Shown in pieces: positions 36,697 through 46,498 of a stretch of DNA of 64,000 nucleotides (the stretch's first letter is position 1; every line of letters starts with the position of its first letter). The notes beneath the pieces are model-generated. The model worked only from the letters and a program-made list of their open reading frames with translations, did no database searches and was not told the DNA's origin. Position numbers and translations under genes: made by a program. Source of the DNA: Carboxylicivirga sp. M1479 (GTDB lineage Bacteria > Bacteroidota > Bacteroidia > Bacteroidales > Marinilabiliaceae); assembly GCF_007097485.1 (NCBI RefSeq), contig NZ_VKDE01000015.1, forward strand, positions 62,792-126,791, given 5' to 3'.

Positions 36697-37245
36697 TTAA
36701 CTAATGTATACATCTAGCGAGAAAAAGATGTACTCATCATCAAATTGATAAAAATAATACTCTAATTTATTGCCTGTTTTCCTAACGATATCAAGCATTC
36801 CAAGGCCTCCCCCGCCTTTATCAGAAAACTCATCGTTATTAAGTATATCTCTGTATAACATACGAACTTCTTCGTCTGACAGAGAATTTACCTGGTCAAT
36901 TCGGTCTTTAATGTAATTTAATTTTTCTTTTTTAACAAAATTACCCGTTGAAATGCGGTAAAAGGTACCATCTTTACTTAAAATGATGATTCCAAAATTA
37001 CTACTTTGCTCAACGGGAGCTGTTTTTGGCGGAAAATCAACATGGTGATAAAGGTTCTGTAAGCTCTCAACAAACACATTGTAAACTTTCTTTCGAACAC
37101 GATTTTTTTCATTCTTCATGTTCAAACTGTTTTCAATGGATTCCAAAGCCTCAGAAATTAAGTCTGGAGTAATACTTCCGTTATACTCGAGAATAATATC
37201 CCCTTGTTTCTTTTCTAAATACCAGTTTTTTAATTCAAATGCCAT
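36697..37245 (-). CDS. siaB: SiaB family protein kinase (DUF6272)
   Basis: The 182 residues carry a divergent GHKL-type kinase fold. The N-box is VFVESLQNLYHHVDFPP (Glu-x3-Asn) and the glycine-rich lid is DKGGGGLGMLDIVRKTG. In known systems SiaB phosphorylates SiaC. It lies 16 bp upstream of siaC. A CAAATATA sequence (37266-37273) upstream may be its -7 element. Confidence 0.85.
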   Translation of the reverse strand: MAFELKNWYLEKKQGDIILEYNGSITPDLISEALESIENSLNMKNEKNRVRKKVYNVFVESLQNLYHHVDFPPKTAPVEQSSNFGIIILSKDGTFYRISTGNFVKKEKLNYIKDRIDQVNSLSDEEVRMLYRDILNNDEFSDKGGGGLGMLDIVRKTGNKLEYYFYQFDDEYIFFSLDVYIS

Positions 37246-37398
37246 TTCAATGGTCTAATAGGCTACAAATATAAAAAAATTATGTTACCGCCACGCAGCA
37301 CAAGTTTACATTAAAAACGACACAATCCATTTAATGGATACAACTATTTGGTTAATGCTTCATAAATCCTGATAAATCGATTGTTTTAACTGATAATA

Positions 37399-38322
37399 TT
37401 AAATACCCCCACCCTCTGCATACAAGACATCACGTGGTTTAAACTGTACTACTTTAGAGTAAGGTACAACCGAATTAGTAACCCAAACATTACCTCCAAT
37501 AATAGAATTTGCCCCAACTGTAATCCTACCTAAAATGGTTGCCTGGGCATAAATTACTACGTTATCTTCAATTATTGGGTGACGTGGAATACCTTTTATT
37601 GGGTTTCCATCACTATCCAAAGGAAAGCTTTTGGCCCCCAAGGTAACCCCTTGAAATAACTTTACATTATTGCCAATAATCGACGTAGCACCTATTACTA
37701 CACCCGTACCATGATCAATACTAAAGTACTCTCCAATGGTTGCTCGCGGGTGAATATCTATACCTGTTTCAGAATGAGCCATTTCACTAATCATCCTTGG
37801 AATTAAAGGCACGCCAATTTCCAAAAGCGCATTAGCCACGCGATAGTTTGTTATAGCTCGTATGGCTGGATAACAAAAAATGACTTCTCCTTTACTTTTT
37901 GCTGCTGGATCTCCTAAAAAAGCAGCTTCCACATCTGTAGCTAATACCCTTCGTATCTCAGGCAATCTACTTATAAACGAACTGGCATAATCATGTGCCT
38001 GACTTTTTTGCTCATTTAAGTCAAAGCCTTCAGGATTATCACACATAAAACAAAGGCCAGCAAATATTTGATCGACCAATAGCGTATATAGTTTTTCGGT
38101 ATTTACACCTATATAGTAACTAACACTTTCGGGCCGTATAGAGCTATCGCCATAATAACCAGGAAAAATTACCTCGCGCGATAAATTCACCACATCCTCC
38201 AAAGCACTTATTGAAGGCATTTTATGATCTTTAAAATGAGGATGACAAACGCTTTTGTAGCTTTGCTCCTGCGATAACTCATCAATAGTTTTTCTCAATA
38301 TAGAAAAGTGGTCAGTGGTCAT
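37399..38322 (-). CDS. cysE: Serine O-acetyltransferase
   Basis: Acetylates serine with acetyl-CoA as the first step to cysteine. The 307 residues: an N-terminal helical domain to about 185, then the left-handed beta helix of hexapeptide repeats. HPRATIGEYFSIDHGTGVVI contains the active-site D-H-G-T, followed by GATSIIGNNVKLFQGVTLGA. It is longer at the N-terminus than the E. coli enzyme, as in the Bacteroidota EpsC-like group. A stop-to-start gap of 5 bp ties it to the nicotinamide riboside kinase gene. cysK is not nearby. Confidence 0.9.
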   Translation of the reverse strand: MTTDHFSILRKTIDELSQEQSYKSVCHPHFKDHKMPSISALEDVVNLSREVIFPGYYGDSSIRPESVSYYIGVNTEKLYTLLVDQIFAGLCFMCDNPEGFDLNEQKSQAHDYASSFISRLPEIRRVLATDVEAAFLGDPAAKSKGEVIFCYPAIRAITNYRVANALLEIGVPLIPRMISEMAHSETGIDIHPRATIGEYFSIDHGTGVVIGATSIIGNNVKLFQGVTLGAKSFPLDSDGNPIKGIPRHPIIEDNVVIYAQATILGRITVGANSIIGGNVWVTNSVVPYSKVVQFKPRDVLYAEGGGI

Positions 38323-38327
38323 GTTGA

Positions 38328-38849
38328 TTATTTTACAATTTGGTTAATATGGTCTTTTGCTTGATTAATACGCTCAATTCCTTGCCCTCGTACAATCTCG
38401 TATGCAAAGTTATAGTTTTCAAGTTCATTTTTATAACACTCAAACAAATACAGTCGCTTGTCTTCATTTTCTCTTACACCATCTTGCACCCAATCAAGGT
38501 CGGGATAACACAAAAGGTGCAAATCTATTTTACAGCTTTGAATATAGGCATGTAGCCAATCTGGCATTCTTCCAAAAACCTCCTGAAACCAAACCTTTGT
38601 TATAATGAGAAATGTATCACAAATGACTAAAGAATGTTTAGAATTCAAAGCTTGTTCGAATTGGTCTCGTTGACGGATGGCAATTGCTTCAACATCTTCA
38701 TAAGTATAAGGGCTGCTTAAGGCTTCGATATAAGCCCTGGCATACTCTGGAATAAGCATGGCATCAAGCTCTTCACTTATCTCTTTAGAAACCGTTGATT
38801 TCGCCGCACATTCGGGTCCAGTAAAAACAATTACTTTTGATCTTTCCAC
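38328..38849 (-). CDS. NadR-like nicotinamide riboside kinase
   Basis: Phosphorylates nicotinamide riboside to NMN. The 173 residues correspond to the C-terminal kinase domain of NadR alone: the Walker A region is VFTGPECAAKSTVSKEISEE (with an Ala-Ala in place of the usual Ser-Gly), then EYARAYIE and LVICDTFLIITKVW. The following residues WVQDGVRENEDKR are the typical lid. No NadR-type adenylyltransferase domain is attached. It lies 5 bp from the pnuC stop, so transport and phosphorylation are coupled. Confidence 0.85.
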   Translation of the reverse strand: MERSKVIVFTGPECAAKSTVSKEISEELDAMLIPEYARAYIEALSSPYTYEDVEAIAIRQRDQFEQALNSKHSLVICDTFLIITKVWFQEVFGRMPDWLHAYIQSCKIDLHLLCYPDLDWVQDGVRENEDKRLYLFECYKNELENYNFAYEIVRGQGIERINQAKDHINQIVK

Positions 38850-38854
38850 TTGCT

Positions 38855-39451
38855 TTACTGTTTAGATTTTTTCCATTCGAAGTACCCCAAAACCGCGCCT
38901 ATTGTATAAACCACAAATAGGAAACTATAAAAATAAAGGCCTTTAAATAAATACATGCCCATTGACAGACTATTAATCACAATCCAAAATAACCAATGTT
39001 CAATGTATTTTCGGGCAAGCATCCAAGTAGCAATTATTGAAGCTGCGGTAGTGAAGGCATCCAGATATGGTAAATCGGAACTTGCAATATCAACTATGGC
39101 AGGAATATACAGTAATGCAGATAATATACCGACATATAAACCAGTTCCAACCAATACCAACTTCAGCATCAGGCCTCGGGAAATGTTTCTTATGGCTACA
39201 GTATCGCTTTCATCACTTTGTTGGCCACTAAGCCAATACCACCATCCATAAATACTTATAACAACATAATACACCTGTAAACCCATGTCGGCATATAAGG
39301 CCGATTGGTAAAATACAATTAAAGAAACAGCAGAAGCCACAATACCCCATGGCCAAAGCCAGGCTTTTTCTCTAATGGAATAATACAAATAAATAAGTGA
39401 GGCAACAGTTCCTGTTACCTCAAATCCATAATCCTTAATTAAGTCAGTCAT
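38855..39451 (-). CDS. pnuC: PnuC-type nicotinamide riboside transporter
   Basis: Imports nicotinamide riboside by facilitated diffusion, with trapping by the adjacent kinase. The 198 residues hold about seven membrane helices. The PnuC signature is visible in KAWLWPWGIVASAVSLIVF and YVVISIYGWWYWLSG (Trp-rich). Upstream, 33 bp away on the same strand, is the S41 protease. The four genes from 41068 to 37399 may be one transcript. Confidence 0.88.
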   Translation of the reverse strand: MTDLIKDYGFEVTGTVASLIYLYYSIREKAWLWPWGIVASAVSLIVFYQSALYADMGLQVYYVVISIYGWWYWLSGQQSDESDTVAIRNISRGLMLKLVLVGTGLYVGILSALLYIPAIVDIASSDLPYLDAFTTAASIIATWMLARKYIEHWLFWIVINSLSMGMYLFKGLYFYSFLFVVYTIGAVLGYFEWKKSKQ

Positions 39452-39484
39452 TCTTTACAGGCAGGTTGGTTTCAGTAGTAAATA

Positions 39485-41068
39485 CTATTTTAGAAAATGT
39501 GAGTAATCGCCATTGGATTCAACAATTTGAATGGCTTTATTATATACCTCCGACATTGGATTAATCGATTGAAAATAGGCTGAAGAGGTAAACAAATCGC
39601 GGGCTATTAAAGCTTTAACCTGAGCTTCAAGCAAAGGCTTTGAGGTATTAAATTCTTCATCATTATATTCGATATCGGCGTCTTCGCCTTCTGATATTAA
39701 AAGGTCAAATATGTCTTGATCTACACTAAACTCCTTTTCAAAATCCTGGTATTTGGTATACCTCGATTTTAACTCATTCCGATGATCATCGATATAATTA
39801 AGGATCATTCGATTAACGGAACCACTTGCAACCAAATCACGGTAATAATCGGAATACATACTTGTATCCACAGCTACAAATACATCAGGCATAATGCCTC
39901 CTCCTCCATATACTGTGCGACCCGAAACTTTTGTTTTATACTCCAGGTTTTCGTCAAAATGAATGCTATCTTCATTAGACAACTCTCCGTGCAGATACCT
40001 TTCTCCAAGTTCGTTGTGATAGGCTGCCACACCATCTTTATATTCTTTTTGTATACATCTTCCAGCAGGCGTGTAATACTCTGCAATGGTTAATCGAATC
40101 ATTGAACCATCAGGAAAGTCAAATGGTCGTTGAACTAATCCTTTTCCAAAACTTCGGCGCCCAATAACTAGTCCCCTGTCCCAATCTTGTACTGCGCCTG
40201 AAACTATTTCACTGGCTGATGCAGAGCCTTCATCAATCATAACGATTAAATTCCCTTTTTCAAACAGTCCTTTTTTTCTGGCATGATGGCTTCTTCTCTC
40301 ACTATTTAAACCCTCTGTATAAACCAAAAGCTTGTCTTTATCCAATAATTCATCGGCAATATCAATTGCAGCTTTTAGGTATCCACCGCCATTACCTCGT
40401 AAATCAAGTATCAGATTTTCGTAATCGTCTTTTTCTAATTTTTCTAGTGCTTCAACAAACTCATCGTGAGTACTAAGTGCAAATCGGGATATTTTCACAT
40501 AGGCTGTTTTAGGCGTTGCCATATAGGCAGCTTCAACACTGTACAAAGGAATTTTATCGCGAACAACCACAAATTTTAATTCGTCATTGCTTCCACGGCG
40601 AAGGATATTTAAATTCACTTTTGTTCCCTTCTCCCCTCGCAGGTACTTAAAAACGTCGCTATTTTTAATCCCTGTGCCAGCAACATTCTCGCCATCGATA
40701 CCAACTATGCGATCTCCAGCCCGAATACCAACCTTTTCAGAGGGTCCACCAATAACTGGGTTAACAACCATTAAAGTATCATCCAATATATTAAACTGTA
40801 TACCCACTCCCTCGAAGCTTCCGTCCAAAGGCTCATTCATTTCCTTAACCTCATCAGCCGAAATATATACTGAATGTGGATCGAGACTCTTGAGCATTCC
40901 AACAATAGCCTCTTCAACAAGTCCCTCGTTATCAACCGAGTCTACATACAAGGAATTAACCAGTTGATAAGTCAACTGTAATTTCTGAATATTTTTATCG
41001 TAAACCTGTGCCTGAATAGCTAAAGCTCCAAGCAACACCATTATTGCCAATGTCCAAAACTTCCTCAT
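39485..41068 (-). CDS. S41 family C-terminal processing peptidase
   Basis: A periplasmic tail-processing protease. The start is uncertain among Met codons at 41077, 41074 and 41068; the last gives a good signal peptide (MRKFWTLAIMVLLGALAIQA). A PDZ domain lies at about 85-155 (GGPSEKVGIRAGDRIVGIDG). The catalytic Ser is in VMIDEGSASASEIVSGAVQ and the Lys in IGRRSFGKGLVQRPFDFPDG. About 120 extra residues follow the catalytic domain, as in Bacteroidota members. Roles in the family include processing of envelope proteins. Confidence 0.92.
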   Translation of the reverse strand: MRKFWTLAIMVLLGALAIQAQVYDKNIQKLQLTYQLVNSLYVDSVDNEGLVEEAIVGMLKSLDPHSVYISADEVKEMNEPLDGSFEGVGIQFNILDDTLMVVNPVIGGPSEKVGIRAGDRIVGIDGENVAGTGIKNSDVFKYLRGEKGTKVNLNILRRGSNDELKFVVVRDKIPLYSVEAAYMATPKTAYVKISRFALSTHDEFVEALEKLEKDDYENLILDLRGNGGGYLKAAIDIADELLDKDKLLVYTEGLNSERRSHHARKKGLFEKGNLIVMIDEGSASASEIVSGAVQDWDRGLVIGRRSFGKGLVQRPFDFPDGSMIRLTIAEYYTPAGRCIQKEYKDGVAAYHNELGERYLHGELSNEDSIHFDENLEYKTKVSGRTVYGGGGIMPDVFVAVDTSMYSDYYRDLVASGSVNRMILNYIDDHRNELKSRYTKYQDFEKEFSVDQDIFDLLISEGEDADIEYNDEEFNTSKPLLEAQVKALIARDLFTSSAYFQSINPMSEVYNKAIQIVESNGDYSHFLK

Positions 41069-41130
41069 ACCCATCATCTCTAATTAGTTATATTATCTTT
41101 TGTTAAGCCTGAATTATTAATATAAACAAA

Positions 41131-41158
41131 GGCCGGAAAGAAAAAGTTCCTGCCGGCC
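41131..41158 (-). terminator. Terminator after guaA
   Basis: GGCCGG and CCGGCC pair around a 16-nt loop, 26 bp past the guaA stop, with TTT beyond on the minus strand. Confidence 0.65.
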
Positions 41159-41184
41159 AAATATTTTATACTAATAGTATATTC

Positions 41185-42714
41185 TTATTCCCACTCAATT
41201 GTTGCTGGCGGCTTAGAACTAATATCATAAACTACTCGGTTCACACCTTTCACTTTATTAATGATATCGTTAGACACCTGCGCCAAAAAGTCATATGGCA
41301 AATGTACCCAATCAGCAGTCATTCCATCTGTTGAAGTTACAGCACGTAAAGCAACTACCTTTTCGTAAGTACGCTCATCGCCCATTACACCAACCGATTG
41401 AACTGGCAATAGCATTGCACCAGCTTGCCAAACCTGATCGTATAAATTACTATCTTTTAACCCTTGGATAAAAATATGATCTACCTCCTGAAGAAGCGTC
41501 ACTTTTTCTGCTGTTATATCTCCAAGAATTCGAATTGCTAATCCTGGTCCTGGGAAAGGATGACGTCCTAATAAGTTTTCATCAATACCCATTGCACGTC
41601 CAACACGACGTACTTCATCCTTAAATAACAAGTTTAAAGGCTCAACTATTTTAAGATTCATTTCTTCTGGCAAACCACCCACATTATGGTGTGACTTAAT
41701 AGTTGCCGATGGACCATTTACAGAAACAGACTCTATTACATCAGGATAAATAGTTCCTTGTGCTAACCACTTAACGTCTTTTATTTTATGAGACTCTGCA
41801 TCGAACACCTCAATAAATACACGGCCAATGATTTTACGCTTTGTTTCAGGATCAGAAACTCCATGTAATTCACTTAAAAACTCGTTTTTGGCATCAACAC
41901 CAATAACATTTAAGCCCATGTGTTTGTATGAATCCAAAACGGCTTCGAACTCATTTTTACGTAACAAACCATTGTCGACAAAAATACATGTTAGGTTTTT
42001 ACCAATCGCTTTGTGTAGCAATACACCAGCAACCGTGCTATCAACACCACCAGAAAGACCTAAAACTACTTTATCATCGCCCAACCTAGCTTTTAATTCA
42101 GCCACAGTTGTTTCAACAAATGAATCAGGAGTCCAGTCTTGTGTACATCCACAAACACCAACAACAAAGTTTTTTAATATTTGTGACCCTTCGGTACTGT
42201 GATATACTTCAGGGTGGAACTGCATACCATAGGTCTGTTCGTTCTCAACTTTATAAGCTGCTACTTTTACATCCTTGGTACTTGCTACTATTTTGTAGCC
42301 CTCTGGCAAATTAACAATGGTATCGCCATGAGACATCCACACCTGTGAGTGATGACTAACATTTGTTAGTAATTCACTATCAGAATCTACATACTCAAGA
42401 TTGGCACGGCCATACTCGCGTGTTTTAGATGGCTGCACTTCGCCACCATAAAATTGTGACAGGTACTGAGCACCATAACACACTCCTAACAAAGGCATCT
42501 TACCCTTAATTGCAGTCAAATCAGGCTTTGGAGCTTCCGCATCGCGAACACTAAAAGGACTTCCACTTAATATAACACCTTTAACTGATTCATCCATTTC
42601 AGGACAATTGTTAAAAGGGTGTATTTCACAATACACGTTAATCTCACGTACACGTCTAGCAATCAACTGAGTGTATTGAGAACCAAAATCCAGAATGATA
42701 ATTTTTTCCTGCAT
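41185..42714 (-). CDS. guaA: GMP synthase (glutamine-hydrolysing)
   Basis: Makes GMP from XMP, ATP and glutamine. The 509 residues hold a class I amidotransferase domain (residues 1-190: catalytic Cys in [18 protein letters not shown], His in [11 protein letters not shown]), then the ATP pyrophosphatase domain with the PP-loop [20 protein letters not shown], and the dimerisation domain ending [17 protein letters not shown]. All key residues are present. It is transcribed alone, with a terminator after it and a possible -7 element at 42816-42823. Confidence 0.97.
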   Translation of the reverse strand: MQEKIIILDFGSQYTQLIARRVREINVYCEIHPFNNCPEMDESVKGVILSGSPFSVRDAEAPKPDLTAIKGKMPLLGVCYGAQYLSQFYGGEVQPSKTREYGRANLEYVDSDSELLTNVSHHSQVWMSHGDTIVNLPEGYKIVASTKDVKVAAYKVENEQTYGMQFHPEVYHSTEGSQILKNFVVGVCGCTQDWTPDSFVETTVAELKARLGDDKVVLGLSGGVDSTVAGVLLHKAIGKNLTCIFVDNGLLRKNEFEAVLDSYKHMGLNVIGVDAKNEFLSELHGVSDPETKRKIIGRVFIEVFDAESHKIKDVKWLAQGTIYPDVIESVSVNGPSATIKSHHNVGGLPEEMNLKIVEPLNLLFKDEVRRVGRAMGIDENLLGRHPFPGPGLAIRILGDITAEKVTLLQEVDHIFIQGLKDSNLYDQVWQAGAMLLPVQSVGVMGDERTYEKVVALRAVTSTDGMTADWVHLPYDFLAQVSNDIINKVKGVNRVVYDISSKPPATIEWE

Positions 42715-42815
42715 TAATTTATGCCTTTATTTTTAATTGATGTTGATGCAATTGAGCTATCGTTTGAATACCCAAACAGCACATTCAATTAAAAGTTATA
42801 CTTGAAAATTTTGCG

Positions 42816-42823
42816 CAAATATA
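42816..42823 (-). promoter_or_regulatory. Possible guaA -7 element
   Basis: CAAATATA on the plus strand is TATATTTG on the coding strand, matching TAnnTTTG, about 100 bp upstream of guaA. No TTTG partner is evident. Confidence 0.35.
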
Positions 42824-42868
42824 CGATTTAATATTTGATAATGGTGCGATTAGAAAACATGAAAATGC

Positions 42869-44044
42869 TCAAAACTTAAGCCTTTGCAAACGAACCTTTT
42901 TGTATTCTTTCTCATCGGGTTTACGAAAAACGAAAGTTATCTCATCCTGATGTTGGGTTTGATCTTTTAGCGTTAAAAACACCTCACAAGCAGAAGCATC
43001 CTTAAAATCAACACCCTCAATATCTTCCAACACATCCCCTCTTTCAATACCTAGGCGCTCAGCCTTGGTTCCTTTCCATACACCATTAACGATAAATTGA
43101 TCATCTTTCATAATTAAATCAAGTCCAAAACTATTCAAGCTTAAGGGCTTGTTACACTCCACATTAAAGAAAAATCGTTTTTGAGGATAATCCAATACAA
43201 AATTAGTGTGCTTCAAAAGCTTCATCCCTATTTTAGATTGTCCCGAAGCTGTTTCTACGGCAAGCTTAGAAAAATTAGCATTACCGACCATAACATTGAC
43301 ATTACCAAAAATTTGGGTTTCGTGCTCACTCGCTCCCCAAGCACCATGAGAATTTGCGCCAGATGAAATATAATCAGGCGCATCAATTTTATTCTTTTTT
43401 TGCAGCCATGCCGCAGTTTGATTATGCAAAGAAAAAGAATCGCCACTACCTGTATCAATCAATACCCATTTAATATTTTTATCGTTGACTTTTACTTTGG
43501 CAAATGGCGAACTCTGCTGTTTATTAACATGCATCTTAACACCATCATCCACCTTACATCCAATACTTTGAAACGAATCTGCAATAATAATTATCTGCTG
43601 ATCCCAATCAATTTTGAAAGCGCCAAATCGCAACAAATTACTACCTATTAGACCTTTATAGCCTAAACACTTAAAAGGCCCCGCAAACTCATTAACATAT
43701 AAGGCAGGTATATTAGCATACTTTAAACTCCCTATTTCGATTATTGGAAGTCTTACAACCTCTGCCTTTTGCTTTTTACCACTTGCATCTCCAACATTCA
43801 TAACTTGGATAACATCCAATTCTTGTTCTGTGCTATCTTTAAACAAAATACACATAGCACCTGTATCCAACAAATAGCGTCCTTTGACACCATTCATCGT
43901 GGCCTCTACAACAATTTTATCATGTTCATATTCAAATGGTAATTCGGTATAAAACTTTTCAGCATTTATGGAGCCGGCGTTAAACTGAGCCTTACAAGGG
44001 AAAGAAACTATCAATAAGAAAACAATAAAATAGTTTTTGTACAT
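42869..44044 (-). CDS. Exported retropepsin-like aspartyl protease with PDZ domain
   Basis: The 391 residues have a signal peptide (MYKNYFIVFLLIVSFPCKAQ). Two aspartyl-protease half-domains are present, each with a D-T-G motif: GRYLLDTGAMCILF (about residue 60) and KWVLIDTGSGDSFSLHNQ (about 205), giving both catalytic Asp residues in one chain. A PDZ-like domain forms the last 90 residues (GVWKGTKAERLGIERGDVLE). The substrate is unknown; similar proteins are frequent in Bacteroidota. It diverges from the UpxY-like gene across 123 bp. Confidence 0.8.
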   Translation of the reverse strand: MYKNYFIVFLLIVSFPCKAQFNAGSINAEKFYTELPFEYEHDKIVVEATMNGVKGRYLLDTGAMCILFKDSTEQELDVIQVMNVGDASGKKQKAEVVRLPIIEIGSLKYANIPALYVNEFAGPFKCLGYKGLIGSNLLRFGAFKIDWDQQIIIIADSFQSIGCKVDDGVKMHVNKQQSSPFAKVKVNDKNIKWVLIDTGSGDSFSLHNQTAAWLQKKNKIDAPDYISSGANSHGAWGASEHETQIFGNVNVMVGNANFSKLAVETASGQSKIGMKLLKHTNFVLDYPQKRFFFNVECNKPLSLNSFGLDLIMKDDQFIVNGVWKGTKAERLGIERGDVLEDIEGVDFKDASACEVFLTLKDQTQHQDEITFVFRKPDEKEYKKVRLQRLKF

Positions 44045-44167
44045 AACATAGTCTATTAGGCAATTACAAATCGGAAATAGCTTTAGTGTAACAATTCTGT
44101 AACACCAAAGCCAAATATCATCATTTACTAGATCTTTTTTTATAATTTCGCTTAAAAATTATACATC

Positions 44168-44677
44168 TTGAATACTACGCAGAGTGCAAATTGGTATGCA
44201 CTATACACCAAATCGAGAGCCGAGAAGAAAGTATTATTAAACCTCGAGGCCATGGGCATTGAGGCCTACCTCCCTCTAAAGCGAGAGCTAAAAAAGTGGA
44301 GTGATCGAAAAAAATGGGTTGAAACACCTATAATAAGTTCATACATATTTATAAAAATACCTGAATCTGATTATCAACGTCCTTTTGGTGTTAATGGCGT
44401 GGTTGCTTATGTATCCCACAAAGGTAAGGCTAGTGTAATTCCCGAGTCAGACATTTTAACGATGAAAAAAGCCATTGAGAATAAAATGGACTTCAGCGTT
44501 GAAAACGATGCAATAGAAAAAGGTCAGGTTATTAAAGTTACATCTGGCCCGCTTGAAGGAGTGAGTGGCGAAGTGTTGGATGTGCAGGGATCCAAAAAGA
44601 TTATCCTCCGCATCAATCAAATAGGTTATACCTTAATCATTAATTTAGATGATGCTACTTTTCAAAAAGATGAATAA
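44168..44677 (+). CDS. UpxY-like NusG-family transcription antiterminator
   Basis: A NusG paralogue that lets RNA polymerase read through long capsule or exopolysaccharide operons. The frame starts at a TTG codon (44168-44170), the only start that keeps the full NGN domain (NWYALYTKSRAEKKVLLNLE, then YLPLKRELKKWSDRKKWVE). The C-terminal KOW domain is visible (KGQVIKVTSGPLEGVSGEVL). At 169 residues it has UpxY size. The expected polysaccharide operon is missing: only a single epimerase gene and one unknown gene follow. Confidence 0.85.
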   Translation: MNTTQSANWYALYTKSRAEKKVLLNLEAMGIEAYLPLKRELKKWSDRKKWVETPIISSYIFIKIPESDYQRPFGVNGVVAYVSHKGKASVIPESDILTMKKAIENKMDFSVENDAIEKGQVIKVTSGPLEGVSGEVLDVQGSKKIILRINQIGYTLIINLDDATFQKDE

Positions 44678-44684
44678 TTAAAAT

Positions 44685-45683
44685 ATGAACTCGACCTCAA
44701 ACCCTAAAGTATTGATAACTGGCGCTGCTGGTTTTATTGGTTTTCATCTTAGTCATTTGCTCAGTCAAAGCAAAATGAATGTAGTGGGTATCGACTCACT
44801 TAATAGCTATTACTCAACAAAACTTAAGTCTGATCGTATTGCACAGTTAAGCAACTTTGAGAATTTCCGTTTTATACAAATGGATATTTGCGACAAAGAG
44901 GCATTGGACAAACTTTTTGAGCAAGAGCGATTTGATTACGTAGTTAATTTAGCTGCTCAAGCTGGCGTTAGGTATAGCATAGAGCAACCGTATAAGTATA
45001 TCGACAGCAATCTAATAGGTTTTATCAATATATTAGAAGCTTGTCGGCAGTTTCCCGTAAAGCATTTGGTGTATGCATCTTCCAGTTCTGTTTATGGCAA
45101 CTCCAATAACATTCCGTTCAGCACTAAGGAGGCTTGTAATGAACCTGTATCGTTATATGCAGCAACTAAAAAGGCGAATGAAATGATGGCGCATAGCTAT
45201 GCTGAATTATACCAAACACCTGTAACTGGCCTGCGTTTCTTCACGGTTTATGGTCCTTATGGTCGTCCAGACATGGCCTACTTTTCTTTTACCAAAAAGA
45301 TAATTAACGGAGATAGTATTCAAGTATATAACGAGGGGAATCTTGAACGAGATTTTACATATATAGATGATATTGTTGAAGCAATTCAAAAACTACTGCA
45401 CCTCCCTTTCGATACGGAGATGGAAAAAACTAAACCTTATCGTTTATTCAACATTGGCAACAACAAACCCGTAAAACTGATGACCTTTATCAATACATTG
45501 GAAAAACACATAGGCACAAATGCCATTAAAACGTTTTTACCAATGCAGAAGGGGGATGTTTATAAAACTTTTGCTGATATTACACCTTTAGAAAAACGTA
45601 TTAACTTCAAACCTAAAACAAGTATTGATGAAGGCTTGAATCAATTCGTATCCTGGTACAAATCTTACTATCATCACAATTAA
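44685..45683 (+). CDS. NAD-dependent sugar epimerase (UDP-glucuronate 4-epimerase-like)
   Basis: The 332 residues form an extended SDR. The NAD motif is VLITGAAGFIGFHLSHLL, the substrate signature VNLAAQAGVRYSIEQPYKY, and the catalytic residues YASSSSVYGNS and SLYAATKKANEMMAHSYA (Tyr-x3-Lys). RFFTVYGPYGRPDMAYFSFT is typical for the UDP-glucuronate 4-epimerase group. It starts 8 bp after the UpxY-like gene, so they are one operon. The product would be UDP-galacturonate for polysaccharide synthesis. Confidence 0.85.
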   Translation: MNSTSNPKVLITGAAGFIGFHLSHLLSQSKMNVVGIDSLNSYYSTKLKSDRIAQLSNFENFRFIQMDICDKEALDKLFEQERFDYVVNLAAQAGVRYSIEQPYKYIDSNLIGFINILEACRQFPVKHLVYASSSSVYGNSNNIPFSTKEACNEPVSLYAATKKANEMMAHSYAELYQTPVTGLRFFTVYGPYGRPDMAYFSFTKKIINGDSIQVYNEGNLERDFTYIDDIVEAIQKLLHLPFDTEMEKTKPYRLFNIGNNKPVKLMTFINTLEKHIGTNAIKTFLPMQKGDVYKTFADITPLEKRINFKPKTSIDEGLNQFVSWYKSYYHHN

Positions 45684-45693
45684 TTGCTATCAC

Positions 45694-46491
45694 ATGTACG
45701 ACGAAGAGTTACCAATTGAAGAATACATCTACAAAGAGGCTTTAAAAGAACGACACGAAGATTCTGAGCGCTTTAAAGCTTTAATAGAATTGAATGACAG
45801 CAACGATGAAGATGCAGCCACTGAACTACTCTATGTGAGCAAGCGCTTATTTTATAATTACCATGGAATTGATAAAATAATGGAGGTTCGTAATTCAATG
45901 CTTCATTTTTGGGATGTTGAAACTGACGATGACATCATTCCTAACACAATGAATAGCGGATTAACTGAACATGATGAGTTAATTGATGAAGTACTAAATG
46001 CGCTAAGTGACATTGATGATTTACGAAAACTAAACCTCAAGAAATTAGCCAATCGTCATCCTGAACTACCTTTTTTAACATTAATGAAAGTAGTCGTTAT
46101 GGATATTATGGAAGAACCATCTAAAAAGATACAAGCTCAATTGGATGATGCTCTTTCCATTTATCCAGATGATGTATTGTTGAAACTGCAAAACGAAACA
46201 TTTCTAAACAGAAATGGAAAAAACGGATCTATTTTAAACAATAACTTTTTGGCCAGTCAAACTTCGTCAAGCTTTTTTAAGCGTAAAACAATCCATTCTT
46301 TTGAATTGATGAGTTTGCACACTACTATTTACGAGTATCTGGTTAACAGCAATAACTTGCTTCTATTAGATGCGCTTATGTTCGCTTCTCAAACGCTATA
46401 CCCCGAATGGGAAGATGCTTGGTCCGATAAGGAGCTTTATAGCGAAATTTTAAAAGTTGAATTCTGTAAACTAGTTAGTAATACTCAATAA
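45694..46491 (+). CDS. Hypothetical protein, acidic and helical
   Basis: The 265 residues have no signal peptide and no motif I recognise. It is strongly acidic near the start (MYDEELPIEEYIYKEALKER) and mostly helical; the segment LPFLTLMKVVVMDIMEEPSK with ALSIYPDDVLLKLQNE resembles TPR-type helices. It begins 10 bp after the epimerase stop, so it belongs to that operon. Confidence 0.6.
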   Translation: MYDEELPIEEYIYKEALKERHEDSERFKALIELNDSNDEDAATELLYVSKRLFYNYHGIDKIMEVRNSMLHFWDVETDDDIIPNTMNSGLTEHDELIDEVLNALSDIDDLRKLNLKKLANRHPELPFLTLMKVVVMDIMEEPSKKIQAQLDDALSIYPDDVLLKLQNETFLNRNGKNGSILNNNFLASQTSSSFFKRKTIHSFELMSLHTTIYEYLVNSNNLLLLDALMFASQTLYPEWEDAWSDKELYSEILKVEFCKLVSNTQ

Positions 46492-46498
46492 TCAGCTC

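Noticed and set aside
38340-38605. Plus-strand genes over the riboside kinase region
   Set aside because: Shadow frames of the minus-strand kinase gene, which has clear family motifs.
44168-46491. Complete capsule locus
   Set aside because: No glycosyltransferases, Wzx/Wzy or export genes follow.
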